From Anaerolineales bacterium (GTDB lineage Bacteria; Chloroflexota; Anaerolineae; Anaerolineales; Villigracilaceae), in the NCBI GenBank assembly GCA_015489255.1, contig WGAD01000070.1:1-5431 (forward strand): a DNA stretch of 5,431 bases. Reading direction: 5' to 3'. A program made the translations under genes and the position numbers. Positions within the stretch are counted from its first letter, which is position 1; every line of letters starts with the position of its first letter. The notes beneath the pieces are model-generated. The model had not been told where the DNA came from. It did no database searches and saw only the letters and a list, made by a program, of their open reading frames with translations. Of the stretch, positions 1 through 5,134 are shown one piece after another.

Positions 1-302
1 CGCGCCGAAGGCAGGTGCAGCAACCCCATCACAATGGCGTTTGGCCGCAGCCAGTTCAGTTCGTTGTCCACCGGGCGGGCAACCTTGAGCACCAGGTCGC
101 CACGACCAAAGGCCTCCTCTGGCGTGTACACAATCCGCGCCCCGGCGCGCTCATAGTCTTCATCGCGAAAACCTGCGCCGCGCCCTGCGTCGTGTTCCAC
201 ATAGCAGGTGTGCCCGCGCATGGTGAGCATTTCCACACCGGCGGGCGAAAGGCCCACGCGGTATTCAAACGGTCGTCGCTCTCTGGGGATGCAGATGTTC
301 AT
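1..302 (-). CDS. ald: Alanine dehydrogenase / NAD(P) transhydrogenase-family protein, N-terminal part (runs off left edge)
   Basis: The first 100 residues match the N-terminal domain of alanine dehydrogenases (AlaDh_PNT_N type). These enzymes use NAD to deaminate L-alanine reversibly to pyruvate and ammonia in the cytoplasm. The protein opens with MNICIPRERR and continues with YRVGLSPAGVEML, the glycine-rich AGRGAGF stretch (residues 39-45) and DLVLKVARPV (69-78). The family's pyruvate-binding residues are Arg15, Lys75 and His96 in the mycobacterial enzyme. Arg15, Lys73 and His96 stand in the matching places here. The ATG at 302 is preceded by AAGGAA (309-314) at 6 nt, which supports this start. 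It lies 36 bp downstream of rocD, so probably in the same transcript, and could recycle amino groups collected by the aminotransferase. The NAD-binding domain lies outside the window, so a transhydrogenase alpha subunit or another PNT-domain dehydrogenase is not excluded. Confidence 0.8.
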   Translation of the reverse strand, partial: MNICIPRERRPFEYRVGLSPAGVEMLTMRGHTCYVEHDAGRGAGFRDEDYERAGARIVYTPEEAFGRGDLVLKVARPVDNELNWLRPNAIVMGLLHLPSA

Positions 303-338
303 CGGTCATTCCTTGGAAAAATTGGGGAAAGAAAGCAG

Positions 339-1541
339 TCAGGGCATGAGCAACGTTTCGCGGATGCGCGGCAGTGCCCAATCGATCGTCTCGCGGTCGA
401 TCACCAGCGGCGGCGCAAAGCGAATGACGTGTTCGTGCGTTTCTTTGGCCAGAATGCCGCGCGCCTGCAAGGCCTCGCAAAAACGGCGCGCGCCGCCGGC
501 CTCGGGCCAGAGTTCAACGCCAATGAGCAATCCTTTGCCGCGCACCTCGCGGACATGCTTGCTGGGGATAGCGCGCAGCTGTTCCATGAAGTACGCGCCC
601 AACTCAGCTGCCCGTCCGGCCAGGTCTTCTTCCACCAGCACGCGCAGGGCGGCGCGCGCCACGGCAGCGGCCAGGGGATTGCCGCCAAAGGTCGAGCCAT
701 GCTCTCCCGGCTGGAACAACCCCAGGATGGCACGGTCTGCCAGCACCGCCGAAACCGGGTAAAAGCCGCCGGAAAGCGCCTTGCCGATGATGGTCACATC
801 TGGGCGCACGTTTTCATGCTGGCAGGCAAAGAGTTTCCCCGTCCGCCCCAGGCCGGTCTGGATTTCATCGGCCATGAAGAGGACGTTTTCGCGGCGGCAA
901 ATCTCTGCAACGCGCCGCAAATATCCCTGCGGAGGCACAATGACGCCGCCCTCTCCCTGGATCGGTTCCAGCATCACCGCCGCCGTCTGCGGTGTGATGG
1001 CCGCGGCCACCGCTTCGGCATCACCGTAGGGCACCACTTTAAAGCCCGGGGTAAAGGGGCCGAAATCGTCACGGTAAAGTGGCTCGGTAGAAAAGGTGAT
1101 GATGGAGATCGTCCGTCCGTGGAAATTGCCAGCCGCAACGATGATCTCCGCCTGGTGGCGGGGCACGCCTTTGACCACATACGCCCATTTGCGCGCCAGT
1201 TTGAGCGCGGTTTCCACCGCTTCAGCGCCGCTGTTCATCGGCAAAGACATTTCGTAGCCAGTCAGTTCCGAAAGCTCTTTGTAAAAAAGCGGCAGCTGGT
1301 CGTTGCGAAAGGCGCGCGAGGTCAGGGTCACCTTTTGCGCCTGGTCGATCATCGCCTGCAAGATCTTTGGATGCACATGCCCCTGGTTGACCGCCGAGTA
1401 AGCGCTCAGGCAATCGAGATACCGGTTCCCCTCCACATCGTACGCCCACACCCCCTCCGCCTTGCTGATCACCACATCCAGCGGATGATAGTTGTGGGCG
1501 CCATAACGTTCTTCCAGGGCGATCAGGTCTTGGGACTGCAT
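339..1541 (-). CDS. rocD: Ornithine aminotransferase (ornithine--oxo-acid transaminase)
   Basis: A 400-residue class-III PLP aminotransferase, the usual length of bacterial RocD. It transfers the delta-amino group of ornithine to 2-oxoglutarate, giving glutamate-5-semialdehyde and glutamate. Visible family marks are YGAHNYHPL (13-21; Tyr18 corresponds to the ornithine-binding Tyr55 of human OAT as I recall it), [10 protein letters not shown] (47-56), [17 protein letters not shown] (103-119, phosphate-binding), GNFHGRT (138-144, aromatic stacking residue and substrate Arg143), LEPIQGEGG (191-199), [11 protein letters not shown] (225-235, with Asp225 for the PLP ring nitrogen), Lys254 in IIGKALSGG as the Schiff-base lysine, and GSTFGGNPL (282-290). 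No key residue is missing. The ATG at 1541 lies only 12 bp past the argF stop, and its Shine-Dalgarno run overlaps that stop, pointing to translational coupling. The match to ornithine aminotransferase rather than to acetylornithine or GABA aminotransferase rests on the N-terminal YGAHNYHP and [10 protein letters not shown] blocks. Confidence 0.96.
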   Translation of the reverse strand: MQSQDLIALEERYGAHNYHPLDVVISKAEGVWAYDVEGNRYLDCLSAYSAVNQGHVHPKILQAMIDQAQKVTLTSRAFRNDQLPLFYKELSELTGYEMSLPMNSGAEAVETALKLARKWAYVVKGVPRHQAEIIVAAGNFHGRTISIITFSTEPLYRDDFGPFTPGFKVVPYGDAEAVAAAITPQTAAVMLEPIQGEGGVIVPPQGYLRRVAEICRRENVLFMADEIQTGLGRTGKLFACQHENVRPDVTIIGKALSGGFYPVSAVLADRAILGLFQPGEHGSTFGGNPLAAAVARAALRVLVEEDLAGRAAELGAYFMEQLRAIPSKHVREVRGKGLLIGVELWPEAGGARRFCEALQARGILAKETHEHVIRFAPPLVIDRETIDWALPRIRETLLMP

Positions 1542-1556
1542 GGCACCTCTCTCCTA
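1542..1556 (-). promoter_or_regulatory. rocD ribosome binding site overlapping the argF stop codon
   Basis: Read on the minus strand, the argF stop TAG (1556-1554) runs straight into GAGAGAGGTGCC and the rocD ATG. The purine-rich AGGAG overlaps the stop codon. Ribosomes ending argF would therefore sit on the rocD initiation site, so the two genes are probably co-translated. This also fixes the rocD start. Confidence 0.75.
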
Positions 1557-2480
1557 TGCAACGCCAAACAAACGCGCCAGGACGGCTTTTTGCGCGTGGA
1601 GCCGGTTGTGTGCCTGTGGGAACAGCCGCGAATGGGGCCCATCGGCCACCTCGTCGGTGATCTCCTGCCCCCGGTGCGCCGGCAGGCAGTGCATCACAAT
1701 CGCATCTTTGTCGGCTTCAGCCACCAGAGACGCGTTCACCTGGTATGGCGGGAAGACGGCCTCGCGTTTTTTGGCCTCTTCCTCCTGCCCCATGCTGGTC
1801 CAGGTGTCGGTGTAAATCACTTGGGCGCCGGCCACTGCCTGGTGCGGATCGCGCAAGAAGGCCAGTTGAGAACCCGATTCGCGGGCAAATTCCCGCGCCA
1901 CCTCCACAGCCGCCGCCGGCAAATCGTAGCCTTCCGGGCTGGCAATGGTGAAATTGGCGCCCAGCTTGGCGCAAACGTGCATCAGCGAGACGGCCACATT
2001 GTTGCCATCTCCGACATAAGTCACATTGACCCCCTTCAGCGTGCCGAACTCCTCTTGAATAGTGAGCGCATCAGCCATCGCCTGGCAGGGGTGGTTGTAA
2101 TCGCTCAGGCCGTTGATCACTGGCACATCTGCCCAGCGCGCCAGTTCCAGCACATGTTCATGGTCGAACACGCGCGCCATAATGGCCTCCACATATCCCG
2201 AAACCACGCGCGCCACATCGGCAATGGATTCTCGCTTTCCCAGGCCGATCTCCGCGGGAGAAAGGTAGAGCGCATCGCCTCCCAGGTGGCGCATCGCCAT
2301 ATCAAACGACACCCGCGTCCGCAAACTGGGCTTTTGAAAGATCATCGCCAGGGTTTTACCTTGCAACAAGGGGCGGTTGCCGCCCGCAAAGTACTCCTTC
2401 TTCAGTTCAATCGCCAGATCGAGCATGGACTGCAATTCTGCGGGCGAAAAATCGGCCACATGAAGGAAATCTTTTTTCAT
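1554..2480 (-). CDS. argF: Ornithine carbamoyltransferase
   Basis: A 308-residue ornithine carbamoyltransferase, typical in length. It joins carbamoyl phosphate and ornithine to give citrulline and phosphate, or runs in reverse in catabolic forms. The carbamoyl-phosphate domain has [12 protein letters not shown] (48-59), where the classical signature reads STRTR; Leu53 replaces Thr, while Ser52, Arg54 and Thr55 are kept. HPCQ is at 130-133 and VGDGNNV at 156-162. The ornithine domain has DTWTSMG (225-231), the SMG loop that selects ornithine over aspartate, and HCLPAHRG (264-271) with catalytic Cys265. The ATG at 2480 has GGGAG (2488-2492) at 7 nt. It heads the set argF-rocD-ald. The shared substrate with rocD means ornithine is either made for arginine synthesis (glutamate semialdehyde to ornithine to citrulline) or released from citrulline and degraded. 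No arcA or arcC lies in the window to settle this. Confidence 0.96.
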   Translation of the reverse strand: MKKDFLHVADFSPAELQSMLDLAIELKKEYFAGGNRPLLQGKTLAMIFQKPSLRTRVSFDMAMRHLGGDALYLSPAEIGLGKRESIADVARVVSGYVEAIMARVFDHEHVLELARWADVPVINGLSDYNHPCQAMADALTIQEEFGTLKGVNVTYVGDGNNVAVSLMHVCAKLGANFTIASPEGYDLPAAAVEVAREFARESGSQLAFLRDPHQAVAGAQVIYTDTWTSMGQEEEAKKREAVFPPYQVNASLVAEADKDAIVMHCLPAHRGQEITDEVADGPHSRLFPQAHNRLHAQKAVLARLFGVA

Positions 2481-2507
2481 ACCTAGGCTCCCTTTGTGTT
2501 TTTAGCG

Positions 2508-2541
2508 TCAACGCGCCCATTCGGGGGTGCGGGCGCGTTGA
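2508..2541 (-). promoter_or_regulatory. 11-bp inverted repeat (hairpin) in the argF leader
   Basis: The arms TCAACGCGCCC (2508-2518) and GGGCGCGTTGA (2531-2541) are perfectly complementary around a 12-nt loop. On the minus strand the structure sits between the candidate promoter and the argF Shine-Dalgarno. The 9-mer TGTTTTTAG occurs in direct orientation on both sides (2497-2505 and 2548-2556, plus strand). No U tract follows on the minus strand, so it is not an ordinary intrinsic terminator for the upstream hydrolase gene. It could be an operator, an mRNA-stabilising or attenuation hairpin, or a weak terminator in the plus direction. It does not resemble the ARG box of ArgR (paired TGAAT/ATTCA half sites). 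Confidence 0.55.
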
Positions 2542-2554
2542 ATGGCTTGTTTTT

Positions 2555-2563
2555 AGTATATCA
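2555..2563 (-). promoter_or_regulatory. Candidate extended -10 promoter for argF-rocD-ald
   Basis: On the minus strand the sequence reads TGATATACT, that is TG-N-TATACT, a strong extended -10 element. No good -35 hexamer is seen 16-18 bp upstream, which extended -10 promoters can do without. It lies 75 bp upstream of the argF start and just after the hydrolase gene ends. Transcription would begin near 2548, leaving a leader of about 65-70 nt that contains the hairpin at 2508-2541. Confidence 0.5.
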
Positions 2564-2599
2564 CGAGCGGTCTGAATGCACGCCAGAATGTGAAATTTG

Positions 2600-3505
2600 T
2601 CACTGGCTGGCGCGGAATTTGCGCCAATACCGCAGCATCCCCGCGGCAGACATCCACGAGGGGTTGGCGATTTCATACGTCTCCAGCAACGGGTCGGGGA
2701 TACCGTTTTCCCGCCCCTGGGCATCCTGCCAGGCGACAAAGCGCTCCCGGATCTCATCCACATCCGGGCCGGCGGGCATCAGTTCCCGCAGCCAGGCATC
2801 GACCTCGTCCAGGAAGCTTTCAATAGCCTGCAAGTGCCAGTCCGGATCGTCGTAAATGCCAAAGTGGGTCGGCGCCAGTCGGCGTGGTCGCAGCGCCCGC
2901 AGGCGCTGCACACTGCGCCGCCATTTTTCCAGGTGCAATTCGGGAGGCGGCATCGGCAGGCGCAGGTAAGGCGGCCCTGGCAGGCGCACGCCGCCGATAT
3001 CGCCGGTGAAACAAACTCCGTCCAGGCAGTACGTATGATGATGTTCGGCGTGCCCCGGCGTGGAAAATGCCACAAAATGCAAGGCGCCGATGACGATCTC
3101 TTCCTCGTCTTCCACCACGCGCAGCCGATCTGCGGGCACGGGCAAAAACGTCCCCCACAGCCGATCCATGTCTTCGCCGTAGATGCGGGTTGCGCTGGCG
3201 ATCAGCTTCTCGGGACGCAGCATGTGCGGCGCCCCGACCGGATGCACGCAGATCGTCGCGCCGCGGCGCGCCAAAGCCCCAGCCGCCCCGGCGTGATCCA
3301 GGTGGATGTGCGTCAGCAGCACATGGGTCACGTCATTCAAGCCGTAGCCATGCTCGCCCAACGCCTTCTCCAGGTTCTCCAGCGTGGATCCTGGCCCCGA
3401 TTCCACCAGGACCACGCCATCGCTGTGCGGGATCATGTACGAGGCAATGGCTTGCGCATATCCCTGAAAGTTCAAATCGAGGGTCTGGATGTTGGTTTTA
3501 TGCAT
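2600..3505 (-). CDS. Metallo-beta-lactamase-fold hydrolase of unknown substrate
   Basis: A 301-residue MBL-fold protein with a complete set of metal ligands. These are THIHLDHAG (65-73: His66, His68, Asp70, His71), TPGHAEHHH (149-157: His152), FTGDIGG (166-172: Asp169) and PTHFG (212-216: His214). This pattern fits a binuclear zinc or iron hydrolase of the broad glyoxalase II/lactonase/hydrolase type. After the core (about 1-216) comes a helical extension with a Trp/Arg-rich end (217-301). There is no signal peptide, so it is cytoplasmic. The ATG at 3505 has AGGAG (3511-3515) 5 nt upstream, which supports this start. It lies upstream of argF in the same direction, but a 119-bp gap with its own promoter signal suggests a separate or only partly shared transcript. 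The substrate cannot be named from sequence. Related proteins are usually annotated only as MBL fold metallo-hydrolase. Confidence 0.9.
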   Translation of the reverse strand: MHKTNIQTLDLNFQGYAQAIASYMIPHSDGVVLVESGPGSTLENLEKALGEHGYGLNDVTHVLLTHIHLDHAGAAGALARRGATICVHPVGAPHMLRPEKLIASATRIYGEDMDRLWGTFLPVPADRLRVVEDEEEIVIGALHFVAFSTPGHAEHHHTYCLDGVCFTGDIGGVRLPGPPYLRLPMPPPELHLEKWRRSVQRLRALRPRRLAPTHFGIYDDPDWHLQAIESFLDEVDAWLRELMPAGPDVDEIRERFVAWQDAQGRENGIPDPLLETYEIANPSWMSAAGMLRYWRKFRASQ

Positions 3506-3534
3506 AACAACTCCTGTATAGGTGATTGAAGCGG

Positions 3535-3546
3535 GTTTTGCAAAAC
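3535..3546. promoter_or_regulatory. 12-bp perfect palindrome, possible operator
   Basis: GTTTTGCAAAAC is a perfect palindrome located 30 bp upstream of the hydrolase start and about 35 bp downstream of its candidate -10 element. That position suits a repressor site. The centre is GC, unlike the CG centre of classical LacI/PurR/CcpA operators. No regulator gene is present in the window. Confidence 0.35.
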
Positions 3547-3579
3547 GCCAAAGCGGTGCAGCACGGGCGCCACGGCGTT

Positions 3580-3608
3580 ACCTTATCATGCTTTTCGGGC
3601 CACGGCAA
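3580..3608 (-). promoter_or_regulatory. Candidate promoter for the MBL-fold hydrolase
   Basis: On the minus strand TTGCCG (3608-3603) and TAAGGT (3585-3580) are separated by 17 bp, and TGA stands directly before the -10, as in extended -10 promoters. The -35 matches consensus at four of six positions and the -10 at three of six, so the assignment is tentative. The start codon lies 74 bp downstream. On the opposite strand TACAAT (3620-3625) resembles a -10 but lacks a usable -35. Confidence 0.35.
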
Positions 3609-3624
3609 GCGAAATAAGGTACAA

Positions 3625-3644
3625 TTCAGGTAATCTGAACGTTC
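3625..3644. repeat. Two small overlapping inverted repeats in the divergent intergenic region
   Basis: TTCAG (3625-3629) and CTGAA (3635-3639) form a 5-bp inverted repeat with a 5-nt spacer. The 8-bp palindrome GAACGTTC follows at 3637-3644, overlapping it by three bases. They lie between the divergent hydrolase and methyltransferase genes, where regulators of either could bind. The repeats are short and could be chance. Confidence 0.25.
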
Positions 3645-3670
3645 CGTTGGGCATATAGCAAGCGACCACC

Positions 3671-3699
3671 TGGTCTGGATGTTTTAAATATCCGGGCCA
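3671..3699 (+). promoter_or_regulatory. Potential RNA hairpin upstream of the methyltransferase remnant
   Basis: TGGTCTGGAT (3671-3680) can pair with ATCCGGGCCA (3690-3699) over 10 base pairs, two of them G-U. The pairing can continue inward through the AT-rich GTTTTAAAT. Because the two wobbles are G-U only in plus-strand RNA, the structure fits a transcript reading toward the methyltransferase. No T tract follows, so it is not a standard terminator. It lies 67 bp before the ATG at 3766. It could be a leader structure or an operator with imperfect symmetry. Confidence 0.35.
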
Positions 3700-3765
3700 A
3701 CCACATAACATTAACATTTGCCCCCTTTCAATATCTTGTATTCTTGGGTAATCATCAGAGGCGAA

Positions 3766-4264
3766 ATGTCATCCAAAACCCATTCGGCGAAAGAGCAACT
3801 CCCCTTGCCTTATACCCTATCATCGCGGAAACTCTCTGGAGAATATTATGACATCTTTAAACAATTACTCCAAGGCGATTTAGATTTTCATAATCAAAAT
3901 ACTGGATATGCAACGCACACATTACATGCATTTCCAGCCAAATTCCCGCCTCAACTTCCTCGTATCTTTATAGAAAATCTCACTTCTCCTAATGATAATG
4001 TGGCGGGTATTACGACCCGGAAAAGGAGCTGTCTTGGTCGTTGGAACATCCATACTTCATGGCGTGGACATTCAAATTGCAGAATGTTTGGCCGAAATCG
4101 GCCATCGCTACGGATTCACCATCCCTGGCATTGGCGTAAGAAATTTAGAAAGAAATAAGCGCATGCTTCCAACTGGCTCCATAGTAGATAAAAGTTCCCA
4201 AATTCAACAAAGAAGGCATCAAGAGTTTGTGATTGGTTTCTACAAGCCTTCAAAAGGAGCATAG
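3766..4264 (+). pseudogene. Amino-DNA-methyltransferase (N4/N6 type) remnant with central catalytic region deleted
   Basis: Two ends of one DNA methyltransferase lie in different frames. The first (3766-4002, about 79 codons from the ATG with AGAGG at 3757-3761) carries HAFPAKFPPQLP (residues 54-65) and ends at TSPNDNV. In related N6/N4 methylases this point leads straight into the SAM-binding DPxxGSGTT motif. The second (about 3998-4264, frame +2) starts at RVLRPGKGAVLVVG and includes IPGIGVRNL, RMLPTG and SSQIQQ, then ends in EFVIGFYKP, the usual C-terminal part of this family. Everything between is gone: the SAM motif and the SPPY catalytic motif, which by family length I estimate at about 200 or more residues. 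The first frame runs on out of register to 4158, giving a non-functional product of 131 residues. It was presumably the protective partner of the endonuclease that follows 5 bp later. The AT-rich composition of its 5' part points to transfer from another genome. Confidence 0.88.
4254..4259 (+). promoter_or_regulatory. Ribosome binding site of the restriction endonuclease inside the methyltransferase 3' end
   Basis: AAGGAG lies within the last codons of the methyltransferase frame, 10 nt before the endonuclease ATG at 4270. The two genes were built as a coupled pair. With the methyltransferase frame broken upstream, ribosomes starting at 3766 now stop at 4158 and no longer reach this site, which may lower endonuclease translation. 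Confidence 0.6.
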
Positions 4265-4269
4265 CCCAC

Positions 4270-5118
4270 ATGGTATTCGCTCAACTGCGTGAAGCGTATC
4301 ACAGGAATGTGTGTGCTAGAATAATTCGTGTACAGTCGACGAAACAAGGCAGGTATCCAAACTTTGCTGATAAATCCAGTAAAGCCAGCAAGGACATCGC
4401 CAATCACGTCATCGCCGCCATCGGGTGCGTACCACAAACAGGTTCAATTGCAGGGCAAACTGCAGGCAGATTGTTCGAGGAGACGACCCGTGATTACATC
4501 AGGGCCTCGTTCTCGCACCTGCAACACATCCGGCCTGGAAAGTGGGAATACGTCATCGGGCAATCCCTTGCCCGGTTCGAACAATTTGAACACCTCAAAG
4601 CACTGGATGAACTTGTTGCCGCTCAAAAAGAACTGGCAAGCATCTTAGGAGCGGAACGCATCATCAAGCCGGATATTGTAGTGGCACGGCAACCTCTGAC
4701 CGATGAAGAAATTAACGTCCAGAAACCGCTGGTAGACGGGGAAACGTTATCTTCCCTCACCCCCTTGCGGGCAACGAACAACGCCCTGCCTCTGTTGCAC
4801 GCCAGTATCTCTTGCAAGTGGACGCTTCAAAATGACCGCAGCCAAAATGCCCGCTCCGAAGCCTTGAACCTCATACGCCACCGCAAAGGACACGTTCCCC
4901 ACATCGTGGCTGTAACAGCAGAGCCGCTGCCAACTCGTATCGCTGCACTGGCGTTGGGCACGGGGGATATAGACTGCGTTTATCACTTTGCTTTGTACGA
5001 ATTGGAGCACGCTGTCCGCGAGACGGAAAACGAAGATCAACTCGACATGCTACTGACCCTCATAGCGGGCCGGCGTCTGCGCGATATCAGCGATTTACCT
5101 TTTGATCTTGCAATTTGA
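4270..5118 (+). CDS. NgoMIV-family type II restriction endonuclease
   Basis: A 282-residue protein that aligns over its full length with NgoMIV (286 residues as I recall), which cuts GCCGGC as a tetramer. Shared blocks are LQHIRPG (84-90), LLHASISCKWT (175-185), QNARSEALNLIR (192-203), HIVAVTAEP (211-219), GDIDCVYHFALYELE (232-246) and DISDLPFDLA (272-281). The catalytic set EX(n)DX(n)SCKX13E is complete: Glu70, Asp135, Ser181-Cys182-Lys183 and Glu197. Of the residues that read DNA in NgoMIV, the equivalents of Asp34 (Asp34), Asp193 (Asp189), Arg194 (Arg190) and Arg227 (Arg223) are kept. Arg191 is replaced by Gln187. The gene has no stop or frameshift. Its partner methyltransferase just upstream is destroyed, so the enzyme is either inactive, changed in specificity, unexpressed, or the host is protected by another methylase. 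The next gene starts 16 bp downstream on the same strand. Confidence 0.93.
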   Translation: MVFAQLREAYHRNVCARIIRVQSTKQGRYPNFADKSSKASKDIANHVIAAIGCVPQTGSIAGQTAGRLFEETTRDYIRASFSHLQHIRPGKWEYVIGQSLARFEQFEHLKALDELVAAQKELASILGAERIIKPDIVVARQPLTDEEINVQKPLVDGETLSSLTPLRATNNALPLLHASISCKWTLQNDRSQNARSEALNLIRHRKGHVPHIVAVTAEPLPTRIAALALGTGDIDCVYHFALYELEHAVRETENEDQLDMLLTLIAGRRLRDISDLPFDLAI

Positions 5119-5134
5119 CACCCGGAGTCTTCTC

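Noticed and set aside
15..2486. An 823-codon open frame on the plus strand, antisense to ald, rocD and argF
   Set aside because: All three minus-strand genes share one codon register, and this frame is its exact reverse complement. Stops would need TTA, CTA or TCA codons in the real genes, which are avoided in GC-rich coding DNA. The translation has no recognisable domain, while the minus-strand proteins are clear enzymes.
2508..2541. Intrinsic terminator for the MBL-fold gene
   Set aside because: On the minus strand the stem is followed by CGCTAAAAACAC, not a U tract.
2565..2595. ARG box (ArgR operator) in front of argF, suggested by TGAATGCA
   Set aside because: Only one half-site resembles TGAAT and the partner ATTCA is not at the right distance.
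2597..3529. A 310-codon plus-strand open frame antisense to the MBL-fold gene
   Set aside because: Same codon-register effect; the minus-strand protein carries the full set of metal-binding motifs.
3718..3765. Upstream TTG start extending the methyltransferase N-terminus by 16 residues
   Set aside because: The ATG at 3766 has AGAGG just upstream and begins a normal-looking N-terminus; the TTG has no ribosome site and its extension shows no similarity to the family.
3506..3765. tRNA gene or CRISPR repeats in the divergent intergenic region
   Set aside because: No T-arm GGTTCGA-type block, no cloverleaf pairing and no regularly spaced repeats were found.
3766..4264. Programmed ribosomal frameshift joining the two methyltransferase frames
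   Set aside because: A frameshift could not restore the missing SAM-binding and SPPY motifs, and there is no slippery heptamer at the junction. An internal deletion explains both the missing region and the frame change.
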